64,000 nucleotides of DNA from Clostridiaceae bacterium. Its GTDB lineage: Bacteria; Bacillota; Clostridia; Oscillospirales; Acutalibacteraceae. Within the stretch, counting starts at the first letter, position 1; each line of letters opens with the position of its first letter. Positions 1 through 9,966 of the stretch are shown here, one piece after another. A program made the position numbers and the translations under genes. The DNA lies in assembly GCA_016287385.1 (NCBI GenBank), contig JAEEWM010000001.1, positions 1-64,000 of the forward strand, in the 5' to 3' direction. Under the pieces are notes generated by a model. That model had not been told where the DNA came from, searched no databases, and saw only the letters and a list, made by a program, of their open reading frames with translations.

Positions 1-2271
1 GCCGGCGCCGTCGGTATTTGAAGTATACTGCCCGTCAGCATTTACAACATTTTTCTCTATATACTTTTCCTCATAGTACGCTTCTTCGCCGGTGACACCG
101 TCGGTTATCCTGATCCAGAATTTATACGCACCCTTATTGGGGCCGGTGACAACCTTAAGACGGGCACACTCGATATCGTAATCCTTGCCCATGGTAAGCG
201 CGGGGCTGATAGCTTTCGACGAGCCGTTACCGATACGCAACCATATTGTGCTCGCACTGCCGGAATAAAGCACGCCGAAGGTGTATTCCGCCGCCGACTG
301 GTTAGGATCGGAGGACTTCGGAGGAGGATCGAAGCTGATATAGAAGCTTGAGCCCGTATTCGCGCCTTTCCAGCGGTAACGGATTATAGCCGAGCCGGAC
401 GCGGAGGTCTTATTATAGGTAAACTTCTGACTGTTGATAGAATATTCGCTGGCAAGCGGAGCGCCGTCCTTAAGGAAATCTTCATAGTCAACTTCATCGT
501 AGGTATCGTATGTCTCGGGCTCGGGGGTTGCGGAGATATAGCTATCCGCCGAACCTGATGTAAATCTGAGATAGGTAGGATCAAACGCCTGAACTTTGCT
601 GCCGGAACCGTAGGTGCCGTCACCGTTCGCGCCGCCATAGTAATAATCGTAGATAAGCACGCCGTTTACCTTAACATAAACATAGTATTTACCCGCGTTG
701 GGTCCGGTTGCGACCATAAGACGGGCATGCTCGATATCATAATCCTGCCCTTCCACTATAGGCGAATCCATCTGCACTATGTGGGAATCAGCGGACGGGT
801 CAAGATGCCATGCGCCGTTAGCGCCCGCCGCGGCACCGAGGCTGCCGAAATTAGGCCTTTTAACGGCAAGGCAGAAGGGATATGAATTGCCCGACCAGGA
901 GTCAAAATAGAAAACATAATGCGGATCCGAGCCGGCTGTCCAGCGGTACTTAAACACTATGGAATAAGTGGGAGATGTGCAGTTGTAGGCAAATCTCGGG
1001 TTGCCGCTCATTGATGTTTTTGTAGCAGTAACCGGGTTGCCGCCCGAAAGCAGATCATTATAGGTAACTTCATCATATGCTTCGTAGGTTTCGGGAACGG
1101 GGATCGGAGCTATCTTGTTTCCGCCGCCGTTGCCCCAGAAGTTTATTCTGAATGAATTGGAGATCGTGCAGGTAACGCCTGAGCCGGCGCCGTCGGTATT
1201 GGAAGTGTACTGACCGCTTGCATTAACAACGCTTGCCTCAATATACTTTTCCTCGTAATACATCTCGTTGCCGGTAGCAACGTCTGTTATCCTGATATAA
1301 AGTTTATATTTACCCGCATTGTCGCCGCCGATAACCTTAAGGCGCCCATATTCGATATCATAATCGTTGCCCATTGTAAGAGGCTCGCTTAATGCCTTCG
1401 CCGAGCTGTTGCCGATACGAAGCCAAATAGTGCCCGCACCGCCCGAGTAGAGAACACCGAAAGTGTACTCGGTGGCAGGTTTACTCGGATCGGAAGACTT
1501 CGGAGGAGGATCAAAGCTTATATAGAAGCTCGAACCCGTGTTGGCGCCCTTCCAGCGGTACTTGATAACCGCCGAACCGTATTCGGAGGTCTTATTATAG
1601 GTAAATTTATCGTCGCTTATTGAATACTCGTTGGGATAAGAGTTATAAAGCAGGGTATCGTTTTTTAAGAAATCGTAGTAGGTTACCTCATCGTAATCAT
1701 CGTAAACATCGGGTACCGGAGTGGCAGAGATATAGTTATCCGCCGAACTGCCCGTAAATCTGAGATAATTATCCGAGAGCGTTCCGCCGTTGCCGTAGGT
1801 GCCGTCACTGTTTACACCGTCATAGTAATAACCGTAAATAAGCTCGCCGTTTACCTTAACATAAACATAGTATTTACCCGCGTTTTCGCCGGTTGCAACC
1901 TTAAGGCGGGCATGCTCGATATCATAATCCTGACCCTCGACTATAGGCTCGCTCATCTGAACGATGTGATCGTTCTTGGACGGGTCAAGATGCCACGCGC
2001 CGTTTTCGCCTGCCGCGGCACCGAGATCGCCGAAATTGGGCCTTTTAACAGCAAGGGCAAAGGGATATGCGCTGCCGCCCCACGCGTCAAAGAAGAAAAC
2101 AAAATGCGGATCAGCGCCGGCTGTCCAGCGATATTTAAGTATCACGGAATAAGTAGGCGATGTGTGGTTGTAGGCAAACTTCGGGTTGCCGCTCAGCGAT
2201 GTTTTTGCAGCGGAAAGCGGGTTACCGCCCGAAAGCAGGTCGCGGTATGTAACCACGTCGTAAGCCTCATA
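1..2271. repeat. In-frame 1,182 bp tandem repeat within the surface-protein gene
   Basis: The sequence at positions 1-60 recurs, diverged, at 1183-1242, and the segment near 1081 recurs near 2266, giving a period of about 1,182-1,185 bp (394-395 codons). Each period encodes one A and one B module, and A and B are themselves related. Copies differ at many third positions and some residues, so this is an old duplication rather than a recent slippage product. Confidence 0.85.
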
Positions 2272-2379
2272 GGTCTCATCCGCCGGTACCGCGCTTACTG
2301 TCATAGGTACCGCGCAGAGGGTGGCAATCATACCGACCGTCAGTATAACCGCCAAAAATTTTCTTAAACTTTTTCCCAT
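1..2379 (-). CDS. Large secreted modular surface protein (3' end outside window)
   Basis: The reading frame is open from the ATG at 2379 to the window edge (793 codons seen) and has no stop, so the C-terminus is missing. A good Shine-Dalgarno (AAAGGAG) precedes the start. Residues 1 to about 30 form a signal peptide (basic start, hydrophobic core, AVPMTVSA-like cleavage region). The rest consists of four homologous modules of about 190-206 residues beginning near residues 37, 226, 432 and 624, in an A-B-A-B order. Each opens with a Tyr/Asp-rich motif ending VTY.D.L and carries a conserved core, G.DYDIE..RLKV..G.NAGKY. The composition resembles beta-sandwich, carbohydrate-binding or LamG-like modules, but I do not recognise the family. 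It is last in the sugar transporter operon, 39 nt after a glycoside hydrolase, so a role in polysaccharide capture or surface display is an inference. Whether it ends in a wall anchor cannot be seen. Confidence 0.85.
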   Translation of the reverse strand, partial: MGKSLRKFLAVILTVGMIATLCAVPMTVSAVPADETYEAYDVVTYRDLLSGGNPLSAAKTSLSGNPKFAYNHTSPTYSVILKYRWTAGADPHFVFFFDAWGGSAYPFALAVKRPNFGDLGAAAGENGAWHLDPSKNDHIVQMSEPIVEGQDYDIEHARLKVATGENAGKYYVYVKVNGELIYGYYYDGVNSDGTYGNGGTLSDNYLRFTGSSADNYISATPVPDVYDDYDEVTYYDFLKNDTLLYNSYPNEYSISDDKFTYNKTSEYGSAVIKYRWKGANTGSSFYISFDPPPKSSDPSKPATEYTFGVLYSGGAGTIWLRIGNSSAKALSEPLTMGNDYDIEYGRLKVIGGDNAGKYKLYIRITDVATGNEMYYEEKYIEASVVNASGQYTSNTDGAGSGVTCTISNSFRINFWGNGGGNKIAPIPVPETYEAYDEVTYNDLLSGGNPVTATKTSMSGNPRFAYNCTSPTYSIVFKYRWTAGSDPHYVFYFDSWSGNSYPFCLAVKRPNFGSLGAAAGANGAWHLDPSADSHIVQMDSPIVEGQDYDIEHARLMVATGPNAGKYYVYVKVNGVLIYDYYYGGANGDGTYGSGSKVQAFDPTYLRFTSGSADSYISATPEPETYDTYDEVDYEDFLKDGAPLASEYSINSQKFTYNKTSASGSAIIRYRWKGANTGSSFYISFDPPPKSSDPNQSAAEYTFGVLYSGSASTIWLRIGNGSSKAISPALTMGKDYDIECARLKVVTGPNKGAYKFWIRITDGVTGEEAYYEEKYIEKNVVNADGQYTSNTDGAG

Positions 2380-2418
2380 AACAATTTCTCCTTTAGATAA
2401 AGATTTGAATATGTAAAC

Positions 2419-3663
2419 TTACTTCTCAATAAGTTCGGGGCAGTATTTATAAAGGGGAGATACGTCTTCGGTTTTGTGCATATATTTGTAAAGCTCTGTT
2501 GCGACCGGCTTCGGACAGCTCGGCTTTTCGGGGTCGCCGTGGGAGGTGAACAGGCCGAAGTTATCCTCGCTGGCATTTACCGAATAGTCGTGATAATCGT
2601 TAAGCATATAGAAAAGAACCGCGGTAAGATAGGGCATTTTTTCGTTGTAAAGGTCGAGAAGTCCCTTCATGCTGTCGCCGTTGAGGCGCTCCTGACCCTC
2701 GTTATCGTTATCGGTGAAGCCGCATTCGGTAAGTATCGCCGGTTTGCCCGCGTCGCCGTGACGCTCGCACGCCTTATAGAATGAATCGCAATCCTCAAAA
2801 TACTGTTCAAGCGTTATGTTGTTCAGATATTTATGAAAATTGATACAGTCGAAATAATGGTCGGGGTCGGTATCCGCGAAATCCTCGATAAACGGATGCG
2901 CGCCCGATTCTATCGCCTCGTAAAGGTAATCGAGGACCTCATGTCCCTCGCCGTGGGTGGAAAAGCCCGGCGTGGTTACGCATATTTTCGGGTTTACCGC
3001 CTTTACCTCTTTATATATGTAATACTGGAGGTCGGCTATCATATGCGCCTTATCGGTCATGGTGTAGGTGTAGCCGTCGTCCGCGCCCCACTGGTGTCCC
3101 TGCTTTGTAAAGATGTTGGCGCCGGCGATATCCGGCTCGTTCATCGGCTCAACGTAGGTTATTTCCGGAAATTCCTTTACTATCGCCGCCCACGCGTTCG
3201 CGTAAAGCTTTATCCACCTCGCGTACATATCCTTTTCAATGGCGGGATCGGGAACCACGCCGGAGGTGGTGACCTTGTAGCCGTACGGGTAAATCGGCGC
3301 GTCGCTTACCGCCACAAAATCCTTAACGCCCGCCGCGGACATCTGCTTTATGACCCTGTGAACGATGTCCTTGAAGCCGTCCTTGAAAATCAGGGCGTCG
3401 CCCTCGCCGACAGTGAACATCGATTCGAGCGGAGTGCTGAGGCGGTACGCCTCAAAGCCCATAACACCGGTCATATCCGATATATAATCGAGCGTTGCGC
3501 TCGGGTCCATCGGACGCTGTTCGTAAACGTGCGCGTTTATGCCGTATTTCAAAGGGGCGCTTCTCTCTGTTATCGCCGCCGTGGAGCTTCCGGTCTTTTT
3601 GCCGCAGCCCGCGGCGAGAAGAGCTGTAAGAATGACGAGAAAAACAGCAACCGTTTTTTTCAT
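2419..3663 (-). CDS. Clan-A TIM-barrel glycoside hydrolase lipoprotein
   Basis: The product is a 414-residue predicted lipoprotein: a hydrophobic signal followed by the lipobox LAAGC puts the lipidated cysteine at residue 20. The body looks like a (beta/alpha)8 glycosidase of clan GH-A, as in the GH5/GH39-like families. A VEPMNEPD motif supplies the likely acid/base Glu176 after Asn175, and AILTECGF supplies the likely nucleophile Glu313. The exact GH family and substrate cannot be fixed by eye. The ATG overlaps the stop of the upstream gene (ATGA), indicating translational coupling, and AGAGG lies 8 nt upstream. It would act on the outer face of the membrane, next to the binding protein and permeases encoded in the same operon, trimming glycans for uptake. 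Confidence 0.75.
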   Translation of the reverse strand: MKKTVAVFLVILTALLAAGCGKKTGSSTAAITERSAPLKYGINAHVYEQRPMDPSATLDYISDMTGVMGFEAYRLSTPLESMFTVGEGDALIFKDGFKDIVHRVIKQMSAAGVKDFVAVSDAPIYPYGYKVTTSGVVPDPAIEKDMYARWIKLYANAWAAIVKEFPEITYVEPMNEPDIAGANIFTKQGHQWGADDGYTYTMTDKAHMIADLQYYIYKEVKAVNPKICVTTPGFSTHGEGHEVLDYLYEAIESGAHPFIEDFADTDPDHYFDCINFHKYLNNITLEQYFEDCDSFYKACERHGDAGKPAILTECGFTDNDNEGQERLNGDSMKGLLDLYNEKMPYLTAVLFYMLNDYHDYSVNASEDNFGLFTSHGDPEKPSCPKPVATELYKYMHKTEDVSPLYKYCPELIEK

Positions 3664-6344
3664 TGCTTTTTACCTCTTTTCTTTACGAACAGGTAAACTA
3701 TTACACACAAAAGTGCGAGTACCACCGCGCCTGATATCGAATAGATAACGGTAAACAGCACGGAAAGTCCCCCGCTTTTCGCGGTTTCCTCCTTCGTCTT
3801 TGCAAGCTTGCTTACCCATATATCGGTATCGTTCGGGTCCTGCTCGTAGTTTACCGACGCCGCCTTGTAGGTATCGTCAAGCGCGTATACCGATATATCG
3901 TCTATCCCCGCGTCGCCCGAGGTCCATTTGAGAACGCCCGGCTCTACCGGCTTTGCGAAGGTGTATTCCACTATCGGCACGGCGAATTTATCGTTCGGCT
4001 CATATATGCCCTTCGCCGAAAGCGAAAGCGCGTCGTACTGCAAAATGAGCTGTAACTGCATATTCTTATAATCGGAAAGCCTGTGCGCGGATACATCGAA
4101 CGTCCGCTTTCTGCCGCCGTCGTTTACCGTTACGCTGTTAAGGTCGGCTGAAAGGGTCAGCGATTTATCGCCCGCGAAGCTTACTTCAAGGTCCGCGCCC
4201 GAGGAAAGCAGGGTAAAGTTCGCGATATAATATCTGCTCATCGCTTTGGTGGCGATACTGCCGCCCGAAAGCTTAAGCGCGCCGTCTTTTACCTCCGCCG
4301 CGCCCGAAAGTTCGAGCTTATCGGATATTTCGCCGCCGAACGACTCGCGTATCGCGATGGCGGAATCGCCGGTCGCCTCCGGCGCTATATTCGTCAGCTT
4401 ATAATTGAAAATATCAAACGAAAGACCGCTTACGCCGAAAACAGAAACGTATCCGGCGGTGTTTACGTCGGGTATCACAGCGCGGCATATACCGAGCTTC
4501 GATATATCCTCGCTTTCTTCCTTGTAGTAAACGTACACGGTGCGGTTCTTCGCCACTATCATGAAGTTATATTTGGTATCCTGGTCCTTGAAGAAGTGGT
4601 AGTCCTCCGCCTTTTTGGCTTTGCTGCCGTCGTCAAAGGTGCAGAGGTTGGATGTCATCTGCGTATAGGGCGCCGTGCCCCACGCGTAATACTCAAAATT
4701 GATACCGGTACTGCGGTCGGGTATCTCGGCGTATGAGGTTTTGCCGAAACTTACGCCGAACCACTGGCTGTTTGCACCCTCCGATACCATTTTCAGGTCA
4801 AACTGCAATATAAAATCGGTATATACCTGCTTCGGTCCGAACGAGCTGTAAAGTCCCGTGTTTTCAAAGTAGAGCGACGGTTCGGCGGTAAACGCGCCCT
4901 TGGGTCTGAGCGAAACGCCGGGGCCTAAATAGTAGGTGCGGTCGCTGATGTAATATTCCTCGAAGCCGTCCTGCGTAAGCCGTATGCCGGCAAAATCGTT
5001 GGATAAATCGGGCTGCCCGCAGGGCTCGTAAGTATTCTTTACTACCTTTACTTCGTCGAGCTTTACCTGCGCCGCGCCGCCGTCCGCCGAATAGGAGCAA
5101 ATGCCCCAGTAGCCGTCGTATTTTACGTTGCCGAAGGTAAACTTGACGCCGCCGACGGTAAGCTCGAGCGAATGGTCGCTCATTATCACCGCTTCAAAGT
5201 CCACCGACGAATCGTCGATGTTAAGGGCGTCTAACGGTACGCGGTTTTCGCCGTAATCGGCCTTTTCGCCGTTTTTGATAAAGTCCACCGAGGCAAATCT
5301 GCCGTCGTAGGCGCTGACGCCCACGACCGTGGCGCTTTTAAGGTCGCCCTCGCTTTTCGCGCCGAGGAACAGACCGAATGTGCCGTTCTTTTGCAAGCTC
5401 TTTATTTGCGCCTTAAAGGATATTTCGTAGGGCTTGCTTACCTTATCGCATAAAATCAGCTTATTCTTCGCCGTTATGGCGTCGTTCGCTTTTTTGAACT
5501 CGGGTCCCGCGTTGCGGGCGATGAAAACCTCGTCCTTCGTAAAGCGCGCCTCGTTGGTATGCCAGGCGCCGCCCTCGACCGGTTCGTCGCCGTAAGTGAC
5601 CGAGCTCTCCACGAAATCATCGGCGAAAGCGATATGGGTCGGGCTGTCGTAAACCTTGAAATCGCGGAGGTTAAATACCTCGTTATCGCCGCCCCACATA
5701 CAGAAACAGCCGTTCGGGTGCTCCATGCGGACCGTGGCGCCGAAATCGGTGGTGACTACCGGCTCGCCCTCCTCGAGTATCTCGAAGGTTATCTTGAAAT
5801 TACTGCCGCCCACTCTTTCAAGCGTTACGCCGAAATCGGTGGTCTTGCCCGCGGCGAGCGCGCCGCTCAGCGGCGTACTGCCCATAGAACTCCATTTATC
5901 CATACCGCCCATTTCGTAAATCGCGGTAACTCCCCTTGACACGCAAAGGTTGAAATCGTATTTTGAGACGGTCGTTTTTTCATCCTCGCCGCCGAAGCCG
6001 CAATAGATAAAACCGTCGTTTGTCTGCAAAAGGTCAATAGAAAATGTAAACCTGTTATAATCTTTAAGTCTGTACGCCGCAAGCACCAACGCCGACCCGT
6101 AATGATACGCGCCGGTGAAGTGCATTCCGTACGAATCGGTCGTTACCGAAACGCTGTCACTTGTAAAATTCGGTTCAAGAGAGCCGGAATAAAAGTGCTC
6201 ATCCATGACGGTAGATTTAATCTGACCGTCCGGCTCGCCTTTTATAACCACGCCCTGTGCAGAAGCAGACGAAGCCGCCGAAAATACCATAACGGCACTC
6301 AAAACGGCTGATAAAACCGCACCTGCCAGTCTGCGAACTTTCAT
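3660..6344 (-). CDS. Membrane-anchored multi-LamG-like surface protein
   Basis: This 894-residue protein has an N-terminal signal peptide (to about residue 29, ending SASA) and a single C-terminal membrane helix (about residues 864-887) followed by a short basic tail, so the bulk is displayed outside the cell. The ectodomain appears to contain about four beta-sandwich modules of roughly 200 residues, each opening with a short motif such as DEHF, ADDF, SNDF or RESF. This is typical of LamG/concanavalin-like or DUF1080-like carbohydrate-binding folds. No catalytic motif is evident. It sits between the permease and the GH lipoprotein genes, overlapping the latter by 4 nt, so a glycan-binding role in the same uptake system is likely. 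The family assignment rests on sequence texture and not on a diagnostic motif. Confidence 0.6.
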   Translation of the reverse strand: MKVRRLAGAVLSAVLSAVMVFSAASSASAQGVVIKGEPDGQIKSTVMDEHFYSGSLEPNFTSDSVSVTTDSYGMHFTGAYHYGSALVLAAYRLKDYNRFTFSIDLLQTNDGFIYCGFGGEDEKTTVSKYDFNLCVSRGVTAIYEMGGMDKWSSMGSTPLSGALAAGKTTDFGVTLERVGGSNFKITFEILEEGEPVVTTDFGATVRMEHPNGCFCMWGGDNEVFNLRDFKVYDSPTHIAFADDFVESSVTYGDEPVEGGAWHTNEARFTKDEVFIARNAGPEFKKANDAITAKNKLILCDKVSKPYEISFKAQIKSLQKNGTFGLFLGAKSEGDLKSATVVGVSAYDGRFASVDFIKNGEKADYGENRVPLDALNIDDSSVDFEAVIMSDHSLELTVGGVKFTFGNVKYDGYWGICSYSADGGAAQVKLDEVKVVKNTYEPCGQPDLSNDFAGIRLTQDGFEEYYISDRTYYLGPGVSLRPKGAFTAEPSLYFENTGLYSSFGPKQVYTDFILQFDLKMVSEGANSQWFGVSFGKTSYAEIPDRSTGINFEYYAWGTAPYTQMTSNLCTFDDGSKAKKAEDYHFFKDQDTKYNFMIVAKNRTVYVYYKEESEDISKLGICRAVIPDVNTAGYVSVFGVSGLSFDIFNYKLTNIAPEATGDSAIAIRESFGGEISDKLELSGAAEVKDGALKLSGGSIATKAMSRYYIANFTLLSSGADLEVSFAGDKSLTLSADLNSVTVNDGGRKRTFDVSAHRLSDYKNMQLQLILQYDALSLSAKGIYEPNDKFAVPIVEYTFAKPVEPGVLKWTSGDAGIDDISVYALDDTYKAASVNYEQDPNDTDIWVSKLAKTKEETAKSGGLSVLFTVIYSISGAVVLALLCVIVYLFVKKRGKKQ

Positions 6345-6412
6345 AATTTCATCTACCTGTCCTTAATCACGTTTTAATTTTGCGCCACTGCCTGCGACTT
6401 TAAGTCCCGACA

Positions 6413-7381
6413 TCAGAAATCAACATCGGGCGTCAGCTTATCCGTCACCTTCTTGACTATGATGACGAGAAGCGATACCGATACCGTGAGTATGAAGCCC
6501 ACGGTGGAGATAGTCGGCATATCGCTGTTCTGCGCCTTCGGCGCCATATAGAACATATACCACCCGACCGTGTTGTACGCGCTCGGCCCGGGGTTGGTTC
6601 CCAGAATCAGCATCGGCTGCAGATAGAAGGCGGAAACCGCCATCATTGAGTTGACCAGGAATACGCTGACGGTTGGCATGATAAGCGGGATATGTATCTG
6701 GAAAAGCTCTCGCCAGAAGCCGACGCCGTCGAGCTTTGCCGACTCTATTACCTCCTCCGGAATACGCGACATCGCGGAGGACATGAGTATGATATTGATA
6801 CCCGCGCTCGCCCATACGCAGAATATGGAGATAAGCCACCATATATTGCTTATGACCTGCGGGTCGTCGGACGCCGTCTGCCACCCGTTATAATTGACGC
6901 CGAGCATTCTCAGCAGCATCGCCGCCGGACCCTCGAGCATGCCGGGATTGTACATAAACATGTATCGGTAGCAAAGCGTAAGTATGACTATCGATATCAT
7001 CGAGGGCAGATAGAATATTACGCGGAACACGCGCTCGCCGTAAATGTGCTTTGAAAACGCGTAACCGATGATTACCGCCAGCACGAGACAGGCGAGGTTT
7101 ATCGGTATCGCACGAAACGCGTTGATAAACATTTTCAAAGTTTCGGGTCTTTCTCTGAAATGGCGGAACTGTTCAACAAAATTCTGTATGCCCACGAATT
7201 TGTAGGAGTTGCTCCACGGGTCGAAGTCGTAAAACGCGAGTGAAATCGTTTTTGCGTTTACATAGAGCCAGAACACCACAAAATGAAGCAGCGGAACAAC
7301 AAGCAGCGATATGATGAACAGGTTGCGCCTCAGATTCTTTCTCGGCTTCAGTATGCTTTGTTTAATAGCGGTTTTAGCCAA
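6413..7381 (-). CDS. CUT1 sugar ABC transporter permease (MalF/UgpA type)
   Basis: The product is a 322-residue inner-membrane permease with about six membrane helices. It carries the EAA loop that docks on the transport ATPase (EEVIESAKLDGVGFWRELF, followed by I.IPLIMP). The start is TTG at 7381, with GGAGG 9 nt upstream and no better ATG. It pairs with the second permease at 9061-9909 to form the heterodimeric channel, and the solute-binding protein lies between them. No ABC ATPase gene is in the window. That is common for CUT1 systems, which borrow a shared MsmK/UgpC-type ATPase. Substrate is probably an oligosaccharide, judged from the neighbouring glycosidases. Confidence 0.92.
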   Translation of the reverse strand: MAKTAIKQSILKPRKNLRRNLFIISLLVVPLLHFVVFWLYVNAKTISLAFYDFDPWSNSYKFVGIQNFVEQFRHFRERPETLKMFINAFRAIPINLACLVLAVIIGYAFSKHIYGERVFRVIFYLPSMISIVILTLCYRYMFMYNPGMLEGPAAMLLRMLGVNYNGWQTASDDPQVISNIWWLISIFCVWASAGINIILMSSAMSRIPEEVIESAKLDGVGFWRELFQIHIPLIMPTVSVFLVNSMMAVSAFYLQPMLILGTNPGPSAYNTVGWYMFYMAPKAQNSDMPTISTVGFILTVSVSLLVIIVKKVTDKLTPDVDF

Positions 7382-7428
7382 CGTTCTATACCTCCAAACC
7401 GGTATAATGATGTTTAATCATGTTTATT

Positions 7429-9027
7429 TCAGTTTACCTCGGTCATTCTGTACTTTTTGAGGTAATTGTTTTTCGAGAGGTCAAATGTCCTTTTCGCTTC
7501 CTTCATAACGTTCGCGCCGCTCTCGTTCTTTTTGAGTCTGTTTATAACGTTGGAAATGCTCTCTTCTCCGAAGGCGGTCGGTCTTTCATAAGTGTAAACG
7601 AGGGAAACGCCGAACGCGCTCTGCTTGTAGGCTTTCATCGGGAAATCGTAAATTCTCGTGCTGTTATAGTAGACGTCGAAAACGCTCTTGTTGTATGCCG
7701 TAATGGCGCTGTCGGTTATCTCTCGCGCGTCGTAACCGAAGGGACGGATACCGCCGCCTGAACGCGCGGTGAATTTCTTTAACTGGTCCTCGTTGCACAG
7801 GAACACGAGGAACTCTTTCGCGAGGTCCTTATGCTCCGCGCCGCTCGGTACGAACATAACGTCGTCGTTTGCGCAGTAGAGATATTTCTCGCTTTCGTGG
7901 CCGTCAAGCGCCGGAATGTTCATAAAGCGGATATCGGAATCCTGCTTGCCGTCGGAGTCGCTGTCGATAACGCCGGTAAGCTTTGCCTCGGACTCGCCGA
8001 AGGAGCTCGCCACGGCTATAACGGGTCTTTCCTCGTTGCGCTCCGCGTATACCGCGCGGGTCAGCTCCTGAGTCGACAGGGTGTTGACGGCGGAAAGACT
8101 GTTCTTGAACGACTGACTGTTTGTATCGATTATAAGCTTTTTGATGTTTTCGAGCGCGTTGGCGATTCCGCTCTGCTCGAAAACCTTGCTTGAAAAGGTC
8201 TGGTTAAGAGTGGTGGTCGAGGTGTTGCCGAAGTTCCAGAAATCATAGAAGCTGCCCTGACCCGCCACGTTGGAATCGGTAAGACCCTGATACTGCGCCC
8301 ACCACGTGAACATGAAGTAATAAATCTGCTGCGACTCGCGCGCCGACCAGCCGAAGGGTACGTACTTGTGACCGTCGTCGCTCTTATAGGCGTTGACGTC
8401 GTCGCAAAGCGCCATCCATTCCGAAAGGTTCTTCGGCGGGGCTATCCACTTGCCGGTGGCGGGATCGACCGATTCCGCCGAAACCGCCGCGCCGGAGGTA
8501 TGCGGAAGCTTCTTCAAAACGTCGTTGTTGTACGCCAGCGACATCGGCATCGCGGAAAACGGCATTACCCACGGATAATAATCGCCCGTGCCGAGCTGTC
8601 TTTCAATGTAATAGCGACCGAGTACGTCGGGGTCTATATACTCGGAGATCTTCTTGTCGCCCGACGAGGTTTTAACGGTTGAATCGTAAACGCTGTCAAG
8701 TCTCTCGACAAAACCGTTCTGCACCCAGCTCTGCCAGCGTCTTGCCGAGCAGATGTAAACGTCGGCGAGGTTTTTATTGGCGGTAAGGCTGTTCTCTGCG
8801 CCGCAGTCCATATCGGCGGAGGGAACGGTCTGCACCTTTACGCCCTTTTCTTTTCCGAATTCCTCGGCGGCAAGCTGTATCCATTCGTCGCCGTAGGCGC
8901 CGGAATAATACTTGACTACCAAATCGTAATTGCCGCTGCCGGACTGTCTTTTAAGTCCGCAGGCGGTCGTGCAGACGGCCAGAATTACCGCCAGCGTCAA
9001 AACCGAAAGTTTTTTCAAAGTTTTCAT
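7429..9027 (-). CDS. Extracellular sugar-binding lipoprotein of ABC transporter
   Basis: The product is 532 residues, a family-1 solute-binding protein on the long side. A lipoprotein signal ends in the lipobox CTTAC with the modified cysteine at residue 23. The sequence has features of this family: a periplasmic-binding core, a late segment describing conserved loading residues (FVPSGAEHKDLAKEFLVFLC), and acidic and aromatic residues suited to sugar binding. AAGGAG precedes the ATG at a normal distance. It captures the sugar outside the membrane and hands it to the two permeases flanking it in the operon. The gene order permease-binding protein-permease is slightly unusual, since the binding protein usually comes first. 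Confidence 0.9.
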   Translation of the reverse strand: MKTLKKLSVLTLAVILAVCTTACGLKRQSGSGNYDLVVKYYSGAYGDEWIQLAAEEFGKEKGVKVQTVPSADMDCGAENSLTANKNLADVYICSARRWQSWVQNGFVERLDSVYDSTVKTSSGDKKISEYIDPDVLGRYYIERQLGTGDYYPWVMPFSAMPMSLAYNNDVLKKLPHTSGAAVSAESVDPATGKWIAPPKNLSEWMALCDDVNAYKSDDGHKYVPFGWSARESQQIYYFMFTWWAQYQGLTDSNVAGQGSFYDFWNFGNTSTTTLNQTFSSKVFEQSGIANALENIKKLIIDTNSQSFKNSLSAVNTLSTQELTRAVYAERNEERPVIAVASSFGESEAKLTGVIDSDSDGKQDSDIRFMNIPALDGHESEKYLYCANDDVMFVPSGAEHKDLAKEFLVFLCNEDQLKKFTARSGGGIRPFGYDAREITDSAITAYNKSVFDVYYNSTRIYDFPMKAYKQSAFGVSLVYTYERPTAFGEESISNVINRLKKNESGANVMKEAKRTFDLSKNNYLKKYRMTEVN

Positions 9028-9060
9028 ACAAACAACTCCTTAGCAATTTGTTATACGTTT

Positions 9061-9909
9061 TTAACCTTTAATACCGCCGCCCAAAGACACGGTCATTATT
9101 TTCTTCTGGAAAGCAAAGTACAAAACGAGCATCGGTATCATCATGAGAATGATGTTTGCGAAAAGCTCCGGATAACTGCCGCCCTTATCCACGTTATCGG
9201 ATATTTCCTTAACGCCTACGCCGAGCGTCGGATAAGAATTAAGGAAGAGGTAGGGTCCCGAAAAATCGTTCCACGTTCCGATGAAGCCCATTACCCACTG
9301 CGCGGCTATAAGGTTTTTCGCCTGGGGAACAAGTATCTGTAAGAACGTCCGCCAGTAGCCCGCGCCGTCTATCATCGCCGCTTCGCTGTATGTACGCGAG
9401 ATGTTTTTGAACACCGAGTAGTACATCAGGAAGCCGAAGCCGGATACGCCGCACGCCATCAGGATAAGACCAATATGGGTATCGAGCAGTCCTATATCGT
9501 TAAGCAGCTTGTATACGTACGGCGTGGTGCCCGCGACCGACACGAACATCGGCATAAGGAATATGAAATACACAATGCCTTTAAGCTTGTAATCGAAGCT
9601 TGCGACCGCGTGACCTGCGCAGAGCGAAAAGAAAGCCGATACGGTAGGTATGGAAAGCGAAAGTATCAAAGAGTTTATCAGCATTCCGATAACGTTGTTA
9701 TCCCCGGTGAAAAGCAGCTTGTAATTGTTGAGCGTAAAGCTTGTGAATTTCCACTGGTCGTAGAAGAACTCGTTATTATCGTGCTTGAACGAATTTATGA
9801 ACATCCAGATAAGAGGCAAAAGAAGCGTCGCCGCGTAAATGCAGAACAGAACGAACAGAACGCTCATTATCACACGGTTTTCTCTCTTCGCTTTCTTTAT
9901 TTTATTCAT
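9061..9909 (-). CDS. CUT1 sugar ABC transporter permease (MalG/UgpE type)
   Basis: This 282-residue permease has six predicted helices and an EAA motif (EAAMIDGAGYWRTFLQI, then LVPQAKN). The C-terminal sequence, rich in short hydrophobic and glycine residues (SLGGGIKG), matches the MalG end that contacts the ATPase. It is the first gene of the minus-strand utilisation operon. A GGGAGG ribosome site precedes the ATG. The upstream region from 9967 to 10012 carries a direct-repeat block shared with the GH42 operon, probably the binding site for the AraC-type regulator encoded divergently. Confidence 0.92.
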   Translation of the reverse strand: MNKIKKAKRENRVIMSVLFVLFCIYAATLLLPLIWMFINSFKHDNNEFFYDQWKFTSFTLNNYKLLFTGDNNVIGMLINSLILSLSIPTVSAFFSLCAGHAVASFDYKLKGIVYFIFLMPMFVSVAGTTPYVYKLLNDIGLLDTHIGLILMACGVSGFGFLMYYSVFKNISRTYSEAAMIDGAGYWRTFLQILVPQAKNLIAAQWVMGFIGTWNDFSGPYLFLNSYPTLGVGVKEISDNVDKGGSYPELFANIILMMIPMLVLYFAFQKKIMTVSLGGGIKG

Positions 9910-9966
9910 ACAGGCGAAATCCCTCCCATACCATTTTCATTGAAATTGTACCACACAAAAAATTTT

